DNA of 40,114 nucleotides from DASZPL01 sp035550315 (GTDB taxonomy: Bacteria; Actinomycetota; Actinomycetes; JAFAQI01), in the NCBI GenBank assembly GCA_035550315.1, contig DASZPL010000035.1, positions 1 through 40,114 of the forward strand, read 5' to 3'. The notes below the pieces were generated by a model, which had not been told where the DNA came from, ran no database searches, and was given only the letters and a program-made list of their open reading frames with translations. Within the stretch, counting starts at the first letter, position 1; each line of letters begins with the position of its first letter. A program made the position numbers and the translations under genes. Below, piece by piece: positions 1-7,300 of this stretch.

Positions 1-217
1 GGTCGTGCTCGCCTGGCAGCGCGAGACCGGCGCCGACCTGGCGAAGGTCAACGTCAACGGCGGTGCGATCGCGCTCGGCCATCCGCTTGGCGCCACCGGC
101 GCGCGGCTGATGACCACGCTGCTGCACGAGCTCGAGCGCACCGGCGGCCGCTACGGCCTGCAGACGATGTGCGAGGGCGGCGGCCAGGCCAACGTCACGA
201 TCATCGAGCGCCTCTAA
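1..217 (+). CDS. Thiolase (acetyl-CoA acyltransferase), C-terminal end only
   Basis: The last ~71 codons of a thiolase; the reading frame is already open at base 2 and the gene begins outside the window. Thiolases cleave 3-ketoacyl-CoA with CoA, the last step of a beta-oxidation turn. The fragment carries the two conserved C-terminal motifs: GGAIALGHPLGATGAR, with the active-site histidine, and CEGGGQANVTI, with the cysteine that acts as acid/base. The fragment is too short to tell a FadA5- or FadA6-like enzyme from a general FadA. It converges on the acyl-CoA dehydrogenase at 272-1438 and is separated from it by a strong hairpin. A beta-oxidation role matches the dehydrogenases, ligases and SDRs that follow. 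Family is certain; substrate is unknown. Confidence 0.9.
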   Translation, partial: VVLAWQRETGADLAKVNVNGGAIALGHPLGATGARLMTTLLHELERTGGRYGLQTMCEGGGQANVTIIERL

Positions 218-225
218 CCAAGATC

Positions 226-265
226 ATCGCCGCCTGACGTTGCTAGAGCCACGTCAGGCGGCGAT
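226..265. terminator. Bidirectional terminator hairpin
   Basis: A perfect 15-bp inverted repeat, ATCGCCGCCTGACGT at 226-240 and its complement at 251-265, with a 10-nt loop. It fills the gap between the stop of the truncated thiolase (217) and the stop of the convergent acyl-CoA dehydrogenase (272). There is no T-run, which is common in GC-rich actinobacteria. The arm contains CCTGACG, but the arms are 10 nt apart, so this is not the 17-bp operator seen elsewhere. Confidence 0.8.
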
Positions 266-271
266 GGCGCG

Positions 272-1438
272 TTAGGCGCGCGGGAGGCCGAGCATCCGGC
301 GGGCGATGATGTCGCGCTGGATCTCGTTGGAGCCGCCGTAAATCGTGTCGGAGCGGCTGAACAGGAACAGCCGCTGCAGGTCGTCGAGGCCGCCCGCGTC
401 GCCGGCGGGGTCGACGTCGAGCGCGGCCTCGCCCTGCACCGCCATCGCCAGCTCGCCAAGCCGCTGGTGCCACGGCGCCCACAGCAGTTTCGAGATCGAT
501 GCCTCGACGCCCGGCGTCTCGGCGGCGAGCATCCGCAATGCGGTGTAACGCATCACCCGAAGGTCGATCCACGACTGGATCAGCCGGTCGGCGATCGCCG
601 GGTCATCGACGGTGCCGGTACGACGCGCGAGCTCGATCACCCGATCGAGCTCGCGGGCGAACCCGATCTGCTGACCGAGCGTCGCGACGCCGCGCTCGAA
701 TCCGAGCGTTGCCATCGCGACCTGCCAGCCGCCGCCGGGCTCGCCGACCAAGTTGTCGGCCGCCGTGCGCGCGCCGTCGAAGAACACCTCGTTGAACTCC
801 GACGTACCGGTGAGCTGCACGATCGGCCGGATCTCGATGCCGTCCTGGCGCATCGGCACCAGCAGGTAGGACAGGCCGCCGTGCTTGGGCGCGTCCGGGT
901 CGGTCCGCGCCACCACGAAGCACCAGTCGGCCAGATGCGCGAGCGACGTCCAGACCTTCTGGCCGGTGATCACCCACTCGTCGTCGTCGAGCACCGCGCG
1001 GGTCGCGACGTTGGCGAGGTCGGAGCCGGCGTTTGGCTCGGAGTAGCCCTGGCACCACAGCTGCTCGCCGCGCTGGATCGGCGGCAGGAAGCGCTCCCGC
1101 TGCGCCTCGCTGCCGCAGGCCAGCAGGGTCGGCGCGAGCAGGTTCTCCCCCATGTGGTTGACCCGGTGCGGCGCGCCGGCCTTGGCGTACTCCTCGTGGA
1201 AGATCACCTGCTGCATCAGGGGCAGGCCGCGACCGTACGGCGCCGGCCAGCCGAGCCCGATCCAGCCGTGCTCGCCGAGCAGTCGCTCCCAGGCCTTGCG
1301 GACGTCGAAGCCCTCGTGCTCGCGGCCCGGGCCGCCGGCGTCGCCGAGCGCGGCGAACTCCCCGACCAGGTGCTCGGCGAGCCAGGACCGCACCTCGTCG
1401 CGGAACGCCTCGTCCTCGGCCGAGAACCGCAGGTCCAC
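272..1438 (-). CDS. Acyl-CoA dehydrogenase (FadE family, large-type subunit)
   Basis: An FAD enzyme of 388 residues that would introduce the alpha,beta double bond into an acyl-CoA. Visible signatures are the flavin/substrate loop around residues 129-142 (CQGYSEPNAGSDLA), a second conserved stretch KVWTSLAHLADW at 161-172, and the C-terminal ACAD signature YGGSNEIQRDIIARRMLG from residue 367. The frame stays open upstream, but a start beyond 1438 would place operator DNA inside the gene. The GTG at 1438 sits exactly 6 nt after a TACGCT -10 hexamer and 13 nt after a TCTGACG palindrome, so I take it as a leaderless start. It resembles the FadE enzymes of actinobacterial steroid and terpenoid pathways. 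No partner subunit is adjacent, unlike the dehydrogenase pairs at 16178 and 32370. The substrate cannot be read from sequence. Confidence 0.93.
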   Translation of the reverse strand: MDLRFSAEDEAFRDEVRSWLAEHLVGEFAALGDAGGPGREHEGFDVRKAWERLLGEHGWIGLGWPAPYGRGLPLMQQVIFHEEYAKAGAPHRVNHMGENLLAPTLLACGSEAQRERFLPPIQRGEQLWCQGYSEPNAGSDLANVATRAVLDDDEWVITGQKVWTSLAHLADWCFVVARTDPDAPKHGGLSYLLVPMRQDGIEIRPIVQLTGTSEFNEVFFDGARTAADNLVGEPGGGWQVAMATLGFERGVATLGQQIGFARELDRVIELARRTGTVDDPAIADRLIQSWIDLRVMRYTALRMLAAETPGVEASISKLLWAPWHQRLGELAMAVQGEAALDVDPAGDAGGLDDLQRLFLFSRSDTIYGGSNEIQRDIIARRMLGLPRA

Positions 1439-1469
1439 GCCCGCAGCGTAATCTGACGCCCAGTCAGAT
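1439..1469 (-). promoter_or_regulatory. Operator 1 (TCTGACG palindrome) and leaderless promoter
   Basis: Palindrome TCTGACGCCCAGTCAGA at 1452-1468, followed on the minus strand by TACGCT (1445-1450), 6 nt, then the GTG at 1438. The palindrome lies just upstream of the -10 box, where a bound repressor would block RNA polymerase. One of seven copies in the first 21 kb; the right half-site here is CAGTCAGA rather than CCGTCAGA. Confidence 0.8.
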
Positions 1470-1484
1470 ACCGGCTCCCCTCCC

Positions 1485-1547
1485 CGCCGAGTGCGACGAA
1501 ACTCGCGTAAGTCGGCGCGCCGAACGCGAGGTTCGTCGCACTCGGCG
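1485..1547. repeat. Hairpin repeat family A, copy 1
   Basis: An inverted repeat with 24-nt arms (1485-1508 and 1524-1547) differing at one position. The outer 16 nt of the arm read CGCCGAGTGCGACGAA. The loop contains its own 12-bp palindrome, TCGGCGCGCCGA. The same outer arms recur at 20974-21036, so this is a dispersed REP-like element and not just a local terminator. It lies between divergent genes (dehydrogenase start 1438, hydrolase start 1617), so termination is an unlikely role. Confidence 0.75.
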
Positions 1548-1616
1548 TAAGGGTGCGGCGTGGGGGTGCAGCGCGGGGGTGCGCCGGGCGGTGTGGGTAA
1601 CGAGGTGAGGAGCGGC

Positions 1617-2462
1617 GTGGAGATCGGGCGGACGACGGTCACGGCGAACGGCCTCGAGTTCGCGGCGCTGGAGTGCGGCGCGGCCGAGGCGCCGCTCGCG
1701 CTATGCCTGCACGGCTTTCCGGACTCGGCGTACACCTGGCGGTACCTACTACCCCAGCTCGCCGACGCCGGCTTCCACGCCGTCGCGCCCTGGCTCCGCG
1801 GCTATGCCCCGAGCGCGTTGGCGGCCGACGGCGACTACAGCCTGGCGGCGTTGGCCGCCGACACGAACGCTTTGCATGACGCCCTCGGCGGTGGGTCGGA
1901 CGCAGTGCTGATCGGGCACGACTGGGGCGCGATGACGGCGTACGGCGCCGGAGCGCTGCGGCCCGACGCGTGGCGCCGACTGGTCACGATCGCGGTCCCG
2001 CCGCCGGCGGTGACGATGACCGCGTTCATGAACTATCGGCAGATCAAGCGCAGCTTTTACATCTTCGTGTTCCAGACCGCGCTGGCGGAGATGCTCGTCG
2101 GCGCCGACGACCTCGCCTTCGTGGCGAACCTGTGGGCCGACTGGTCACCCGGCTACGACGCAACCGAAGACGTCCAGCACGTCAGAGATGCGCTCGGCGA
2201 TCCCGCCAACCTGGCCGCCGCGATCGGCTACTACCGCGCGATGCTCGGCGGCGGCGGCAGCTTTACCGAGTCGCCGCCACAGCCCACGCTCTACCTGCAC
2301 GGCGACGCCGACGGCTGCTTCGGTGTGGAGGGCCTGGCCGGCACGGCCGAAGCCCTCTCGCCGGGATCGCGCGCCGAAACGCTGCCCGGCGTCGGCCACT
2401 TCCTGCACGTCGAGCGACCCGACGAGGTCAACCGGCTGATCCTCGACTGGCTGGCCAGCTAG
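1617..2462 (+). CDS. Alpha/beta-fold hydrolase, epoxide hydrolase-like
   Basis: A 281-residue hydrolase. The oxyanion-hole motif HGFPD is at 32-36. The nucleophile elbow GHDWGA (100-105) has aspartate, not serine, as nucleophile, as in epoxide hydrolases and haloalkane dehalogenases. RGYAPS at 61-66 is typical of the same group. The remaining triad residues are probably an aspartate near 232 (HGDAD) and the histidine near 261 (GVGHFLH). The GTG at 1617 was chosen because a good ribosome-binding site (GAGGTGAGGA) lies just upstream; the frame is open to 1560 but that stretch lacks the fold. It is transcribed away from operator 1 with hairpin A between. The stop overlaps the convergent gene by 4 bases. 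Opening of an epoxide in a terpenoid or steroid route is a guess. Confidence 0.88.
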   Translation: MEIGRTTVTANGLEFAALECGAAEAPLALCLHGFPDSAYTWRYLLPQLADAGFHAVAPWLRGYAPSALAADGDYSLAALAADTNALHDALGGGSDAVLIGHDWGAMTAYGAGALRPDAWRRLVTIAVPPPAVTMTAFMNYRQIKRSFYIFVFQTALAEMLVGADDLAFVANLWADWSPGYDATEDVQHVRDALGDPANLAAAIGYYRAMLGGGGSFTESPPQPTLYLHGDADGCFGVEGLAGTAEALSPGSRAETLPGVGHFLHVERPDEVNRLILDWLAS

Positions 2463-3088
2463 CTCGCGGCTTGCCCCCAGGCCGCGACGATGTCGTCGGT
2501 CGACGTCACGGTCGCGAGCAGTGACAGCGTGTTGTCGATGACCGCGTCCGCATAGTCGGCAGGTACGCCGGCGACCGCGTCGCGGGGGACGACGACCTGG
2601 TAACCGCGGTTGACCGCGTCCATCACCAGGTTGGTGATCGCGACGTTGACCGAGACGCCGACCACGACCACCGTGGCCACACCGAGGTTGCGCAGGATCG
2701 GGTCGAGGTCGGTGCCGGCCATCGGGTTGAGACCGTGGATCCGCGACAGCACGAAATCGCTCGCCGCCACGGCGTACTCGTCGACGACCTGCGTTGCCGG
2801 CGTACCGAAATCCAGCCGCACCGGGGCGCGCATCGTCGCGGCGAACAGCCGGGCGTTGCGGTTGGAGCCGCGGTCGTCCGGCCGGCGGCCGGCGACGCAG
2901 TGCACAACGGCGACGTCGGCCCGGCGAGCCGCCGCGAGCAGCCGCGCGCCGTTCGGGATCACCGACGCCTGGGCGGCCGCCGCCAGCTCAGGAAGTAGCG
3001 ACTCCGATCCGATCACGCCGTTCTGGCACTCGCTCGTGACGACCGCCGTGTGCGGCGGCGCGAGGACCGCGGCGAGATCGAGCGGCAT
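2459..3088 (-). CDS. Isochorismatase-like (cysteine hydrolase fold) protein lacking the cysteine
   Basis: A 209-residue protein with the isochorismatase/nicotinamidase fold. The order of elements is right: a first strand VVTSECQNGV (17-26), a central VVHCVAG, and the GVSVNVAITNLVMDA block. The family triad is Asp-Lys-Cys. Aligned by eye, the first Asp is Glu (SECQ), the Lys region has Arg (LSRIHG), and the nucleophilic Cys (family pattern G-V-x-T-x-V-C-V) is Ala. It is therefore either non-hydrolytic or uses another chemistry. It is the last gene of a probable three-gene operon, aldehyde dehydrogenase, alcohol dehydrogenase, then this gene, with gaps of 9 and 15 bp, driven from operator 2. 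The function is not assigned. Confidence 0.8.
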   Translation of the reverse strand: MPLDLAAVLAPPHTAVVTSECQNGVIGSESLLPELAAAAQASVIPNGARLLAAARRADVAVVHCVAGRRPDDRGSNRNARLFAATMRAPVRLDFGTPATQVVDEYAVAASDFVLSRIHGLNPMAGTDLDPILRNLGVATVVVVGVSVNVAITNLVMDAVNRGYQVVVPRDAVAGVPADYADAVIDNTLSLLATVTSTDDIVAAWGQAAS

Positions 3089-3103
3089 CCGAAGTCCGAA
3101 CGA

Positions 3104-4156
3104 TCAGAACGTGAGGACGCCGCGGGCGACGAGTTGCCCCGCCTCGAGGTCGTGGACCGCGGAGCCGATGTCCGCGAGCGGGTAGCGGTTGGACACCAGC
3201 TCGTCCAGCCGGATCCGGCCGGCGCGGTAGAGGTCGATGTAGCGGCGGACATCGCGCTGCGGCTGCGACGAGCCGTATCGGCAGCCGAGCACCGCCTTGT
3301 CGAGGTACATCGACGCGACGTTGAACGACGCCTCGTCGGTCGCCGCCGGTACGCCGAGCATCACCGCCGTACCACCCCAGTCGAGCAGCTCGATCGCGGC
3401 TCGGATCAGCGCGATGTGCCCGACGCACTCGAAGGCGTAGTCGACGCCGGCCTTCGCCACGTCGCGGACCGCGTCGGTCGACCCGACGAAGTCGGTGGCG
3501 CCGAACTGCAGCGCGATCTTCTCCTTCGCCGGGTTGGTGTCGACCGCGATGATCCGCGCCGCCCCGGCGAGCGCCGCGCCCTGGATGGCGTTCAGCCCGA
3601 TCCCGCCGACGCCGATCACCAGCACGCTTGCACCCTCCGGCACCCGGGCGCGATGCAGCACCGCGCCGATCCCGGTGAGCACGCCGCAGCCGACCAACGC
3701 GGCGGCGTCGAACGGCACGTCCTCCGGGATCGGCACCGCCTGGTTGGCCTTCACCACGGTGCGCTCGGAGAACACCGAGGCATTGGCGAAGGCGTACGCC
3801 GGCTCACCCCGCCAGGTGAACGGCTGCGGCCGGCCGCCGAACGTCGACCGGCACATCGTCGGCCGCCCGGCGTCGCAGTAGGCGCACGCGCCGCAGTTGC
3901 CGAGCGTCGAGAGCACGACGTGGTCGCCGACCTTCACCGACGTGACGGAGTCGCCGACCGCCTCGACGATGCCCGCGCCCTCGTGCCCCAGCACGACCGG
4001 AGTCGGGAACGGGATCGTGCCGGTGATGACCGAGATGTCGCTGTGGCACAGCCCGGCGGCCTGGATCGCGACCGCGACCTCTCCCGGGCCCGGGTCCTTG
4101 ACCGCCAGGTCGTCGACCACCTGGTAGTCGGTGCCGTCGTACACCACTCCACGCAC
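3104..4156 (-). CDS. Zinc-dependent alcohol dehydrogenase (MDR family)
   Basis: A 350-residue medium-chain dehydrogenase that would interconvert an alcohol and an aldehyde or ketone with NAD(P). The catalytic zinc ligands are visible as C37 (GLCHSD), H58-E59 (GHEGAG) and C157 (VGCGV). The structural zinc set is C88, C91, C94 and C102. The Rossmann motif GVGGIG is at 182-187. The GTG start is preceded by an AGGGGA ribosome-binding site that overlaps the stop of the aldehyde dehydrogenase gene 9 bp upstream. The pair could oxidise a primary alcohol to a carboxylic acid ready for CoA ligation by one of the FadD proteins nearby. It resembles class III/NDMA-type alcohol dehydrogenases; the thiol cofactor dependence of those enzymes cannot be judged here. 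Confidence 0.93.
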   Translation of the reverse strand: MRGVVYDGTDYQVVDDLAVKDPGPGEVAVAIQAAGLCHSDISVITGTIPFPTPVVLGHEGAGIVEAVGDSVTSVKVGDHVVLSTLGNCGACAYCDAGRPTMCRSTFGGRPQPFTWRGEPAYAFANASVFSERTVVKANQAVPIPEDVPFDAAALVGCGVLTGIGAVLHRARVPEGASVLVIGVGGIGLNAIQGAALAGAARIIAVDTNPAKEKIALQFGATDFVGSTDAVRDVAKAGVDYAFECVGHIALIRAAIELLDWGGTAVMLGVPAATDEASFNVASMYLDKAVLGCRYGSSQPQRDVRRYIDLYRAGRIRLDELVSNRYPLADIGSAVHDLEAGQLVARGVLTF

Positions 4157-4165
4157 TGCAATCCC

Positions 4166-5629
4166 CTAACTCGGCCAGACGATGCTTTGCAGCTCGCTGT
4201 AGGCGTAGAGCCCGAACGAGCCCCGGTCGCGACCGACACCGCTCTGCTTGAAACCGCCGAACGGCGCTTCCATCTGCTGGGTGACGGTGTTGAGGTCGAC
4301 GGTCCCGGAGCGCAGCTGCCGGGCGACCCGGTAGCCGCGCGCCACGTCGGCCGACCAGACGTAGTTGATCAGGCCGTAGTCGGAGTCGTTGGCGAACGCA
4401 ATCGCCTCGTCCTCGTCGTCGAACGGTACGACGGCGACCACCGGGCCGAAGATCTCCTCGCGCACGATCGTCATGTCGTTGCCCGCGCCGGCGAACAGCG
4501 TCGGAGCGACGTAGAAGCCCTTGTCGAGGTCCGGCCGTTCGCCGCCGGCGACCAGCTCGGCGCCGTCGCTGCGGCCGCTCGCGACGTAGCCCTCGATCCG
4601 GTCGCGATGGGCCGCGGAGATGACCGGCCCGACGACGGTGTCGAGCGCGGTCGGGTCGCCGACCTTCAGCGCCTTGGCGTAGCCGGCCAGCCCCTGCACC
4701 ACCTGCTCGTAGACGCTGCGCTGCGCGTAGACGCGGGTCGGAGCGGTGCAGATCTGCCCGGCGTAGAAGCTGAACGTCGTGCCGATCGCGCCGATCGCGG
4801 CGGCAATGTCGGCGTCGTCGAACACGATCGCGGCGCCCTTGCCGCCGAGCTCCATCAGCACCCGTTTCATCTGGCCGCCGGCGACCGCTCCGATCGCCCG
4901 GCCGACCTGGGTGCTGCCGGTGAAGCTGATCATGTCGACGTCCGGCGAGTCGACCGTCGCTTCGCCGACCTCGATGCTGGCGCCGGACACGACGTTGACG
5001 ACGCCCGCCGGCAGCCCGGCCTCCTCCAGCGCCTCGGTCATCTTGAACACCGACAGCGGGTTCTGCGGCGCCGGCTTGACGAGCAGGGTGTTTCCCATCG
5101 CGAGCGCCGGCGCGATCTTGCCCGCTGGGTTCGCCCACGGGTTGTTGTACGACGTGATGCAGGTGACGACGCCCACCGGTTGCCGCACGACGAGCGCGCC
5201 GGTCAGGCCACCCTTCGACAGCGGCGTCGACTCACTCACCGTCGGCGGCAACGGGATCTCGACCGGCTCGAGGGCGCCCTTTGCATAGCGCCGAAACCGC
5301 TGCACCGCGACGTTGACCTGCAGCGACTTGACGGTCGCGGTGGTGGCGCCGGTCTCGGCCTGGGCGATCACGGCGTACTCGTCGGCGTGCTTGCCGATGA
5401 TGTCGGCGGCGCGATGCAGGATCTCGGCGCGTTCCTCCGGCTTGGTGCGCGACCAGCTGGGAAACGCCGCCTTCGCGGCCGCGGCTGCGGCGTACACCTG
5501 GTCGCGGGACGCCTCGGGTGCCTGCCCGACGACAGACTCGTCGGCCGGGTTGATGACGTCGTAGTAGCCGCCCGCCGGCGCTACCCATTCACCGTCGATG
5601 TACAGCCGGTAGTCGTTCCGCTCAGCCAC
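4166..5629 (-). CDS. Aldehyde dehydrogenase (NAD(P)+)
   Basis: A 487-residue aldehyde dehydrogenase of normal length. The catalytic glutamate is E260 in MELGGKG and the nucleophilic cysteine C294 in GQICTAPTR. The cofactor-binding region (SYNNPWANPAGKIAPAL, from 160) and FTGSTQVG (236-243) are intact. It would oxidise an aldehyde to the acid. It is the first gene of an operon with the alcohol dehydrogenase and the isochorismatase-like gene. The GTG start lies exactly 6 nt after a TACGCT -10 box, with operator 2 upstream, so the message is probably leaderless and under the shared repressor. Substrate is unknown; the operon suggests the aldehyde made by its neighbour. Confidence 0.94.
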   Translation of the reverse strand: MAERNDYRLYIDGEWVAPAGGYYDVINPADESVVGQAPEASRDQVYAAAAAAKAAFPSWSRTKPEERAEILHRAADIIGKHADEYAVIAQAETGATTATVKSLQVNVAVQRFRRYAKGALEPVEIPLPPTVSESTPLSKGGLTGALVVRQPVGVVTCITSYNNPWANPAGKIAPALAMGNTLLVKPAPQNPLSVFKMTEALEEAGLPAGVVNVVSGASIEVGEATVDSPDVDMISFTGSTQVGRAIGAVAGGQMKRVLMELGGKGAAIVFDDADIAAAIGAIGTTFSFYAGQICTAPTRVYAQRSVYEQVVQGLAGYAKALKVGDPTALDTVVGPVISAAHRDRIEGYVASGRSDGAELVAGGERPDLDKGFYVAPTLFAGAGNDMTIVREEIFGPVVAVVPFDDEDEAIAFANDSDYGLINYVWSADVARGYRVARQLRSGTVDLNTVTQQMEAPFGGFKQSGVGRDRGSFGLYAYSELQSIVWPS

Positions 5630-5667
5630 GCGCGCAGCGTACCTAACGAATCTGATGCCCCGTCAGA
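5630..5667 (-). promoter_or_regulatory. Operator 2 and leaderless promoter
   Basis: Palindrome TCTGATGCCCCGTCAGA at 5651-5667; the left half has one deviation from TCTGACG. On the minus strand TACGCT (5636-5641) is followed by 6 nt and the GTG of the aldehyde dehydrogenase. The operator overlaps the last codons of the methyltransferase-like gene ending at 5663. Confidence 0.78.
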
Positions 5668-6208
5668 AGACGTACGGGATCAGCATTTTCGTCGAGTTTC
5701 GGTACGCCGGATAGGTGTGCGGGAACTGCGCGCTCATGTACTCCTGCTCCTTGAACGCGCTGTAGACGAAGAAGCCACCGACCACGACTACGACGACGAA
5801 CCATTCGGGGCTGATCGCCACCGCGGACCCGATCCCGGCCAGGATCAGCCCGGAGTAGATCGGGTTGCGAATCCAGCGGTACGGGCCCGTCGTGACCAGT
5901 TCGGGGCTGTCTTTCTGCGACATCGGGGTGCCCCAGTTGCGGCCGAGGTAGACCCGGGCCCAGACCGCCAGCGCGAGACCCAGCACGAACGCCGCGAGGC
6001 CGATGCCCTCTAGCCACGCGTCGTGGGTGTCGTGGCCACGGAACGCGTGGACGCGGGCCAGCAGGATGATGGCGGCGATGACGACCACCCGGCTGCCGGC
6101 GTACGGCCGCCACTGTGCGCGACCCGACTTCACCCCGACAGCAGCAACCAGCCAGCCCACCCAGAAGACCAGCCAGCCGACGCCGATGGCGATATCGATG
6201 GCATGCAT
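5663..6208 (-). CDS. Isoprenylcysteine carboxyl methyltransferase-like membrane protein
   Basis: A 181-residue integral membrane protein with about four to five hydrophobic segments (about residues 5-25, 40-52, 68-88 and 128-150). The C-terminal half has the ICMT/PEMT-like signature: GRNWG, TTGPYRWIRNPIYSG, then a glutamate-rich turn and YPAYRNSTKMLIPYVF. Proteins of this fold methylate small or lipidic acceptors with S-adenosylmethionine at the membrane. The bacterial members are mostly uncharacterised. Its 3' end contains part of operator 2 of the next unit. It may be the last gene of the unit led by the SDR at 8215, but the 49-bp and 61-bp gaps make that uncertain. Acceptor unknown. Confidence 0.82.
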   Translation of the reverse strand: MHAIDIAIGVGWLVFWVGWLVAAVGVKSGRAQWRPYAGSRVVVIAAIILLARVHAFRGHDTHDAWLEGIGLAAFVLGLALAVWARVYLGRNWGTPMSQKDSPELVTTGPYRWIRNPIYSGLILAGIGSAVAISPEWFVVVVVVGGFFVYSAFKEQEYMSAQFPHTYPAYRNSTKMLIPYVF

Positions 6209-6257
6209 GATGCGCGGCTTACGTTACGCCCCGCGACGTCCGGCCGACGGGGAGTTG

Positions 6258-6458
6258 TTACTTGTTGCTGACGCTCACGTGGCAGTGGATCTTCGGGTAG
6301 ACGCCGGCGTAGTTCAGCGGCCCGGCAAGGATCGTCACCGCGATCGTACTGGCGTGGGTGCACGTCGCTTCGTGCCCGTTGTAGTAGTTCCGCTGCCAGC
6401 CGGCGATCGCGCCGATCGCGAACCAGATGATCAGCAGCGACGACGGGATGCGAAACAC
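6258..6458 (-). CDS. Small membrane protein, function unknown
   Basis: A 66-residue protein with one N-terminal membrane segment (about residues 6-20, SSLLIIWFAIGAIAG) followed by a short outer or periplasmic part containing ATCTHAS and KIHCHVS, two cysteine/histidine pairs. The GTG start has a clear ribosome-binding site (GAAAGG, 6 nt before it), which supports it as a real gene. I recognise no domain. The Cys-x-His pairs could form a disulfide or bind a metal. It lies between the SDR pair and the methyltransferase-like gene, all on the same strand. Confidence 0.7.
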   Translation of the reverse strand: MFRIPSSLLIIWFAIGAIAGWQRNYYNGHEATCTHASTIAVTILAGPLNYAGVYPKIHCHVSVSNK

Positions 6459-6519
6459 GGTGCACCTTTCGTCGAGGACAGCCGGGGACGTACCCGGCAG
6501 CCGGAACCTTACGCGCCGG

Positions 6520-7290
6520 TCAGGGGTGCTGGCTGCTGGCGGAGATCACCTCGCCGGTGAGGTACGATGCGTAGTCGCTGGCCAGGAACACGATCACGTT
6601 CGCGATCTCCCATGGTTCGGCTGCCCGGCCGAACGCCTCCCGCGCGGTCAGCTCGGCGAGCAACTCGTCGGTGGTTACCTTGGCCAGGTTCTCGTGCATC
6701 GCCAGCGACGGCGCGACCGCGTTGACCCGCACGCCGATGCCGGCACCCTCGACCGCGGCGGTGCGGGTCAGGGCCATGACGCCGGCCTTGGCCGCCGCGT
6801 AGTGCGCCTGACCGACCTGCGCGCGCCAGCCGATCACCGAGGCGTTGTTGACGATCGCGCCGCCGTGACCGGCCGCGGTGAACCGCCGCAGCGCTTCGCG
6901 GGTGCACCGCATGGTGCCGGTCAGAGTGACATCGAGCACCCGGTCCCACTGCTCGTCGGTCATCTCGGCGAGCTCCGCCGTGCCGCCGAGTCCGGCGTTG
7001 TTCACCAGCACGTCGAAGTCACCGACGGCATCGAACATCGCCTGCACGTCGGACTCGACCGTCACGTCGCACGGCACCGCGACCGGCTCCTGGCCCATGA
7101 CGTCGGCCAGCTGCCGCGCCGACTCGGCCAGCCGCCGCTCGTGCCGGTCGCTGATCGCGACGATCGCTCCCTCTTCGGCGCACCGCTTCGCGGTCGCGAA
7201 CCCGATGCCGGTGCCGGCGGCGGCCGTGACCAGCACGCGGCGGCCGGCAAGCAGGTCGTGGCCGGCGGGGTACGGCGGCACGGTGGTCAC
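6520..7290 (-). CDS. SDR-family oxidoreductase
   Basis: A 256-residue classical short-chain dehydrogenase/reductase. The cofactor motif is TAAAGTGIG at 22-30, a variant of TGxxxGIG. NNAG is at 97-100. The catalytic residues are S151, Y164 and K168 (YAAAK). The C-terminus is SDR-typical and lacks a fused domain. The frame is open further upstream through the preceding SDR gene. The GTG at 7290, 10 bp after that gene's stop, was chosen because the protein then begins a few residues before the first strand. It is co-transcribed with the SDR at 7301-8215 under operator 3. A 3-hydroxyacyl-CoA or hydroxysteroid dehydrogenase role is plausible. Confidence 0.88.
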   Translation of the reverse strand: MTTVPPYPAGHDLLAGRRVLVTAAAGTGIGFATAKRCAEEGAIVAISDRHERRLAESARQLADVMGQEPVAVPCDVTVESDVQAMFDAVGDFDVLVNNAGLGGTAELAEMTDEQWDRVLDVTLTGTMRCTREALRRFTAAGHGGAIVNNASVIGWRAQVGQAHYAAAKAGVMALTRTAAVEGAGIGVRVNAVAPSLAMHENLAKVTTDELLAELTAREAFGRAAEPWEIANVIVFLASDYASYLTGEVISASSQHP

Positions 7291-7300
7291 GGGCGGCGGC

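Noticed and set aside
226..265. An eighth regulatory operator
   Set aside because: The CCTGACG arms are separated by a 10-nt loop and lie between two stop codons; terminator is the better reading.
467..1456. A 329-codon open frame on the plus strand
   Set aside because: Antisense to the acyl-CoA dehydrogenase; composition is biased and no domain is seen.
3050..6013. A 987-codon open frame on the plus strand
   Set aside because: It lies antisense to the alcohol and aldehyde dehydrogenase genes, which carry clear catalytic motifs. Its sequence is low-complexity Arg/Asp/Gly-rich, as expected for a GC-rich antisense frame.
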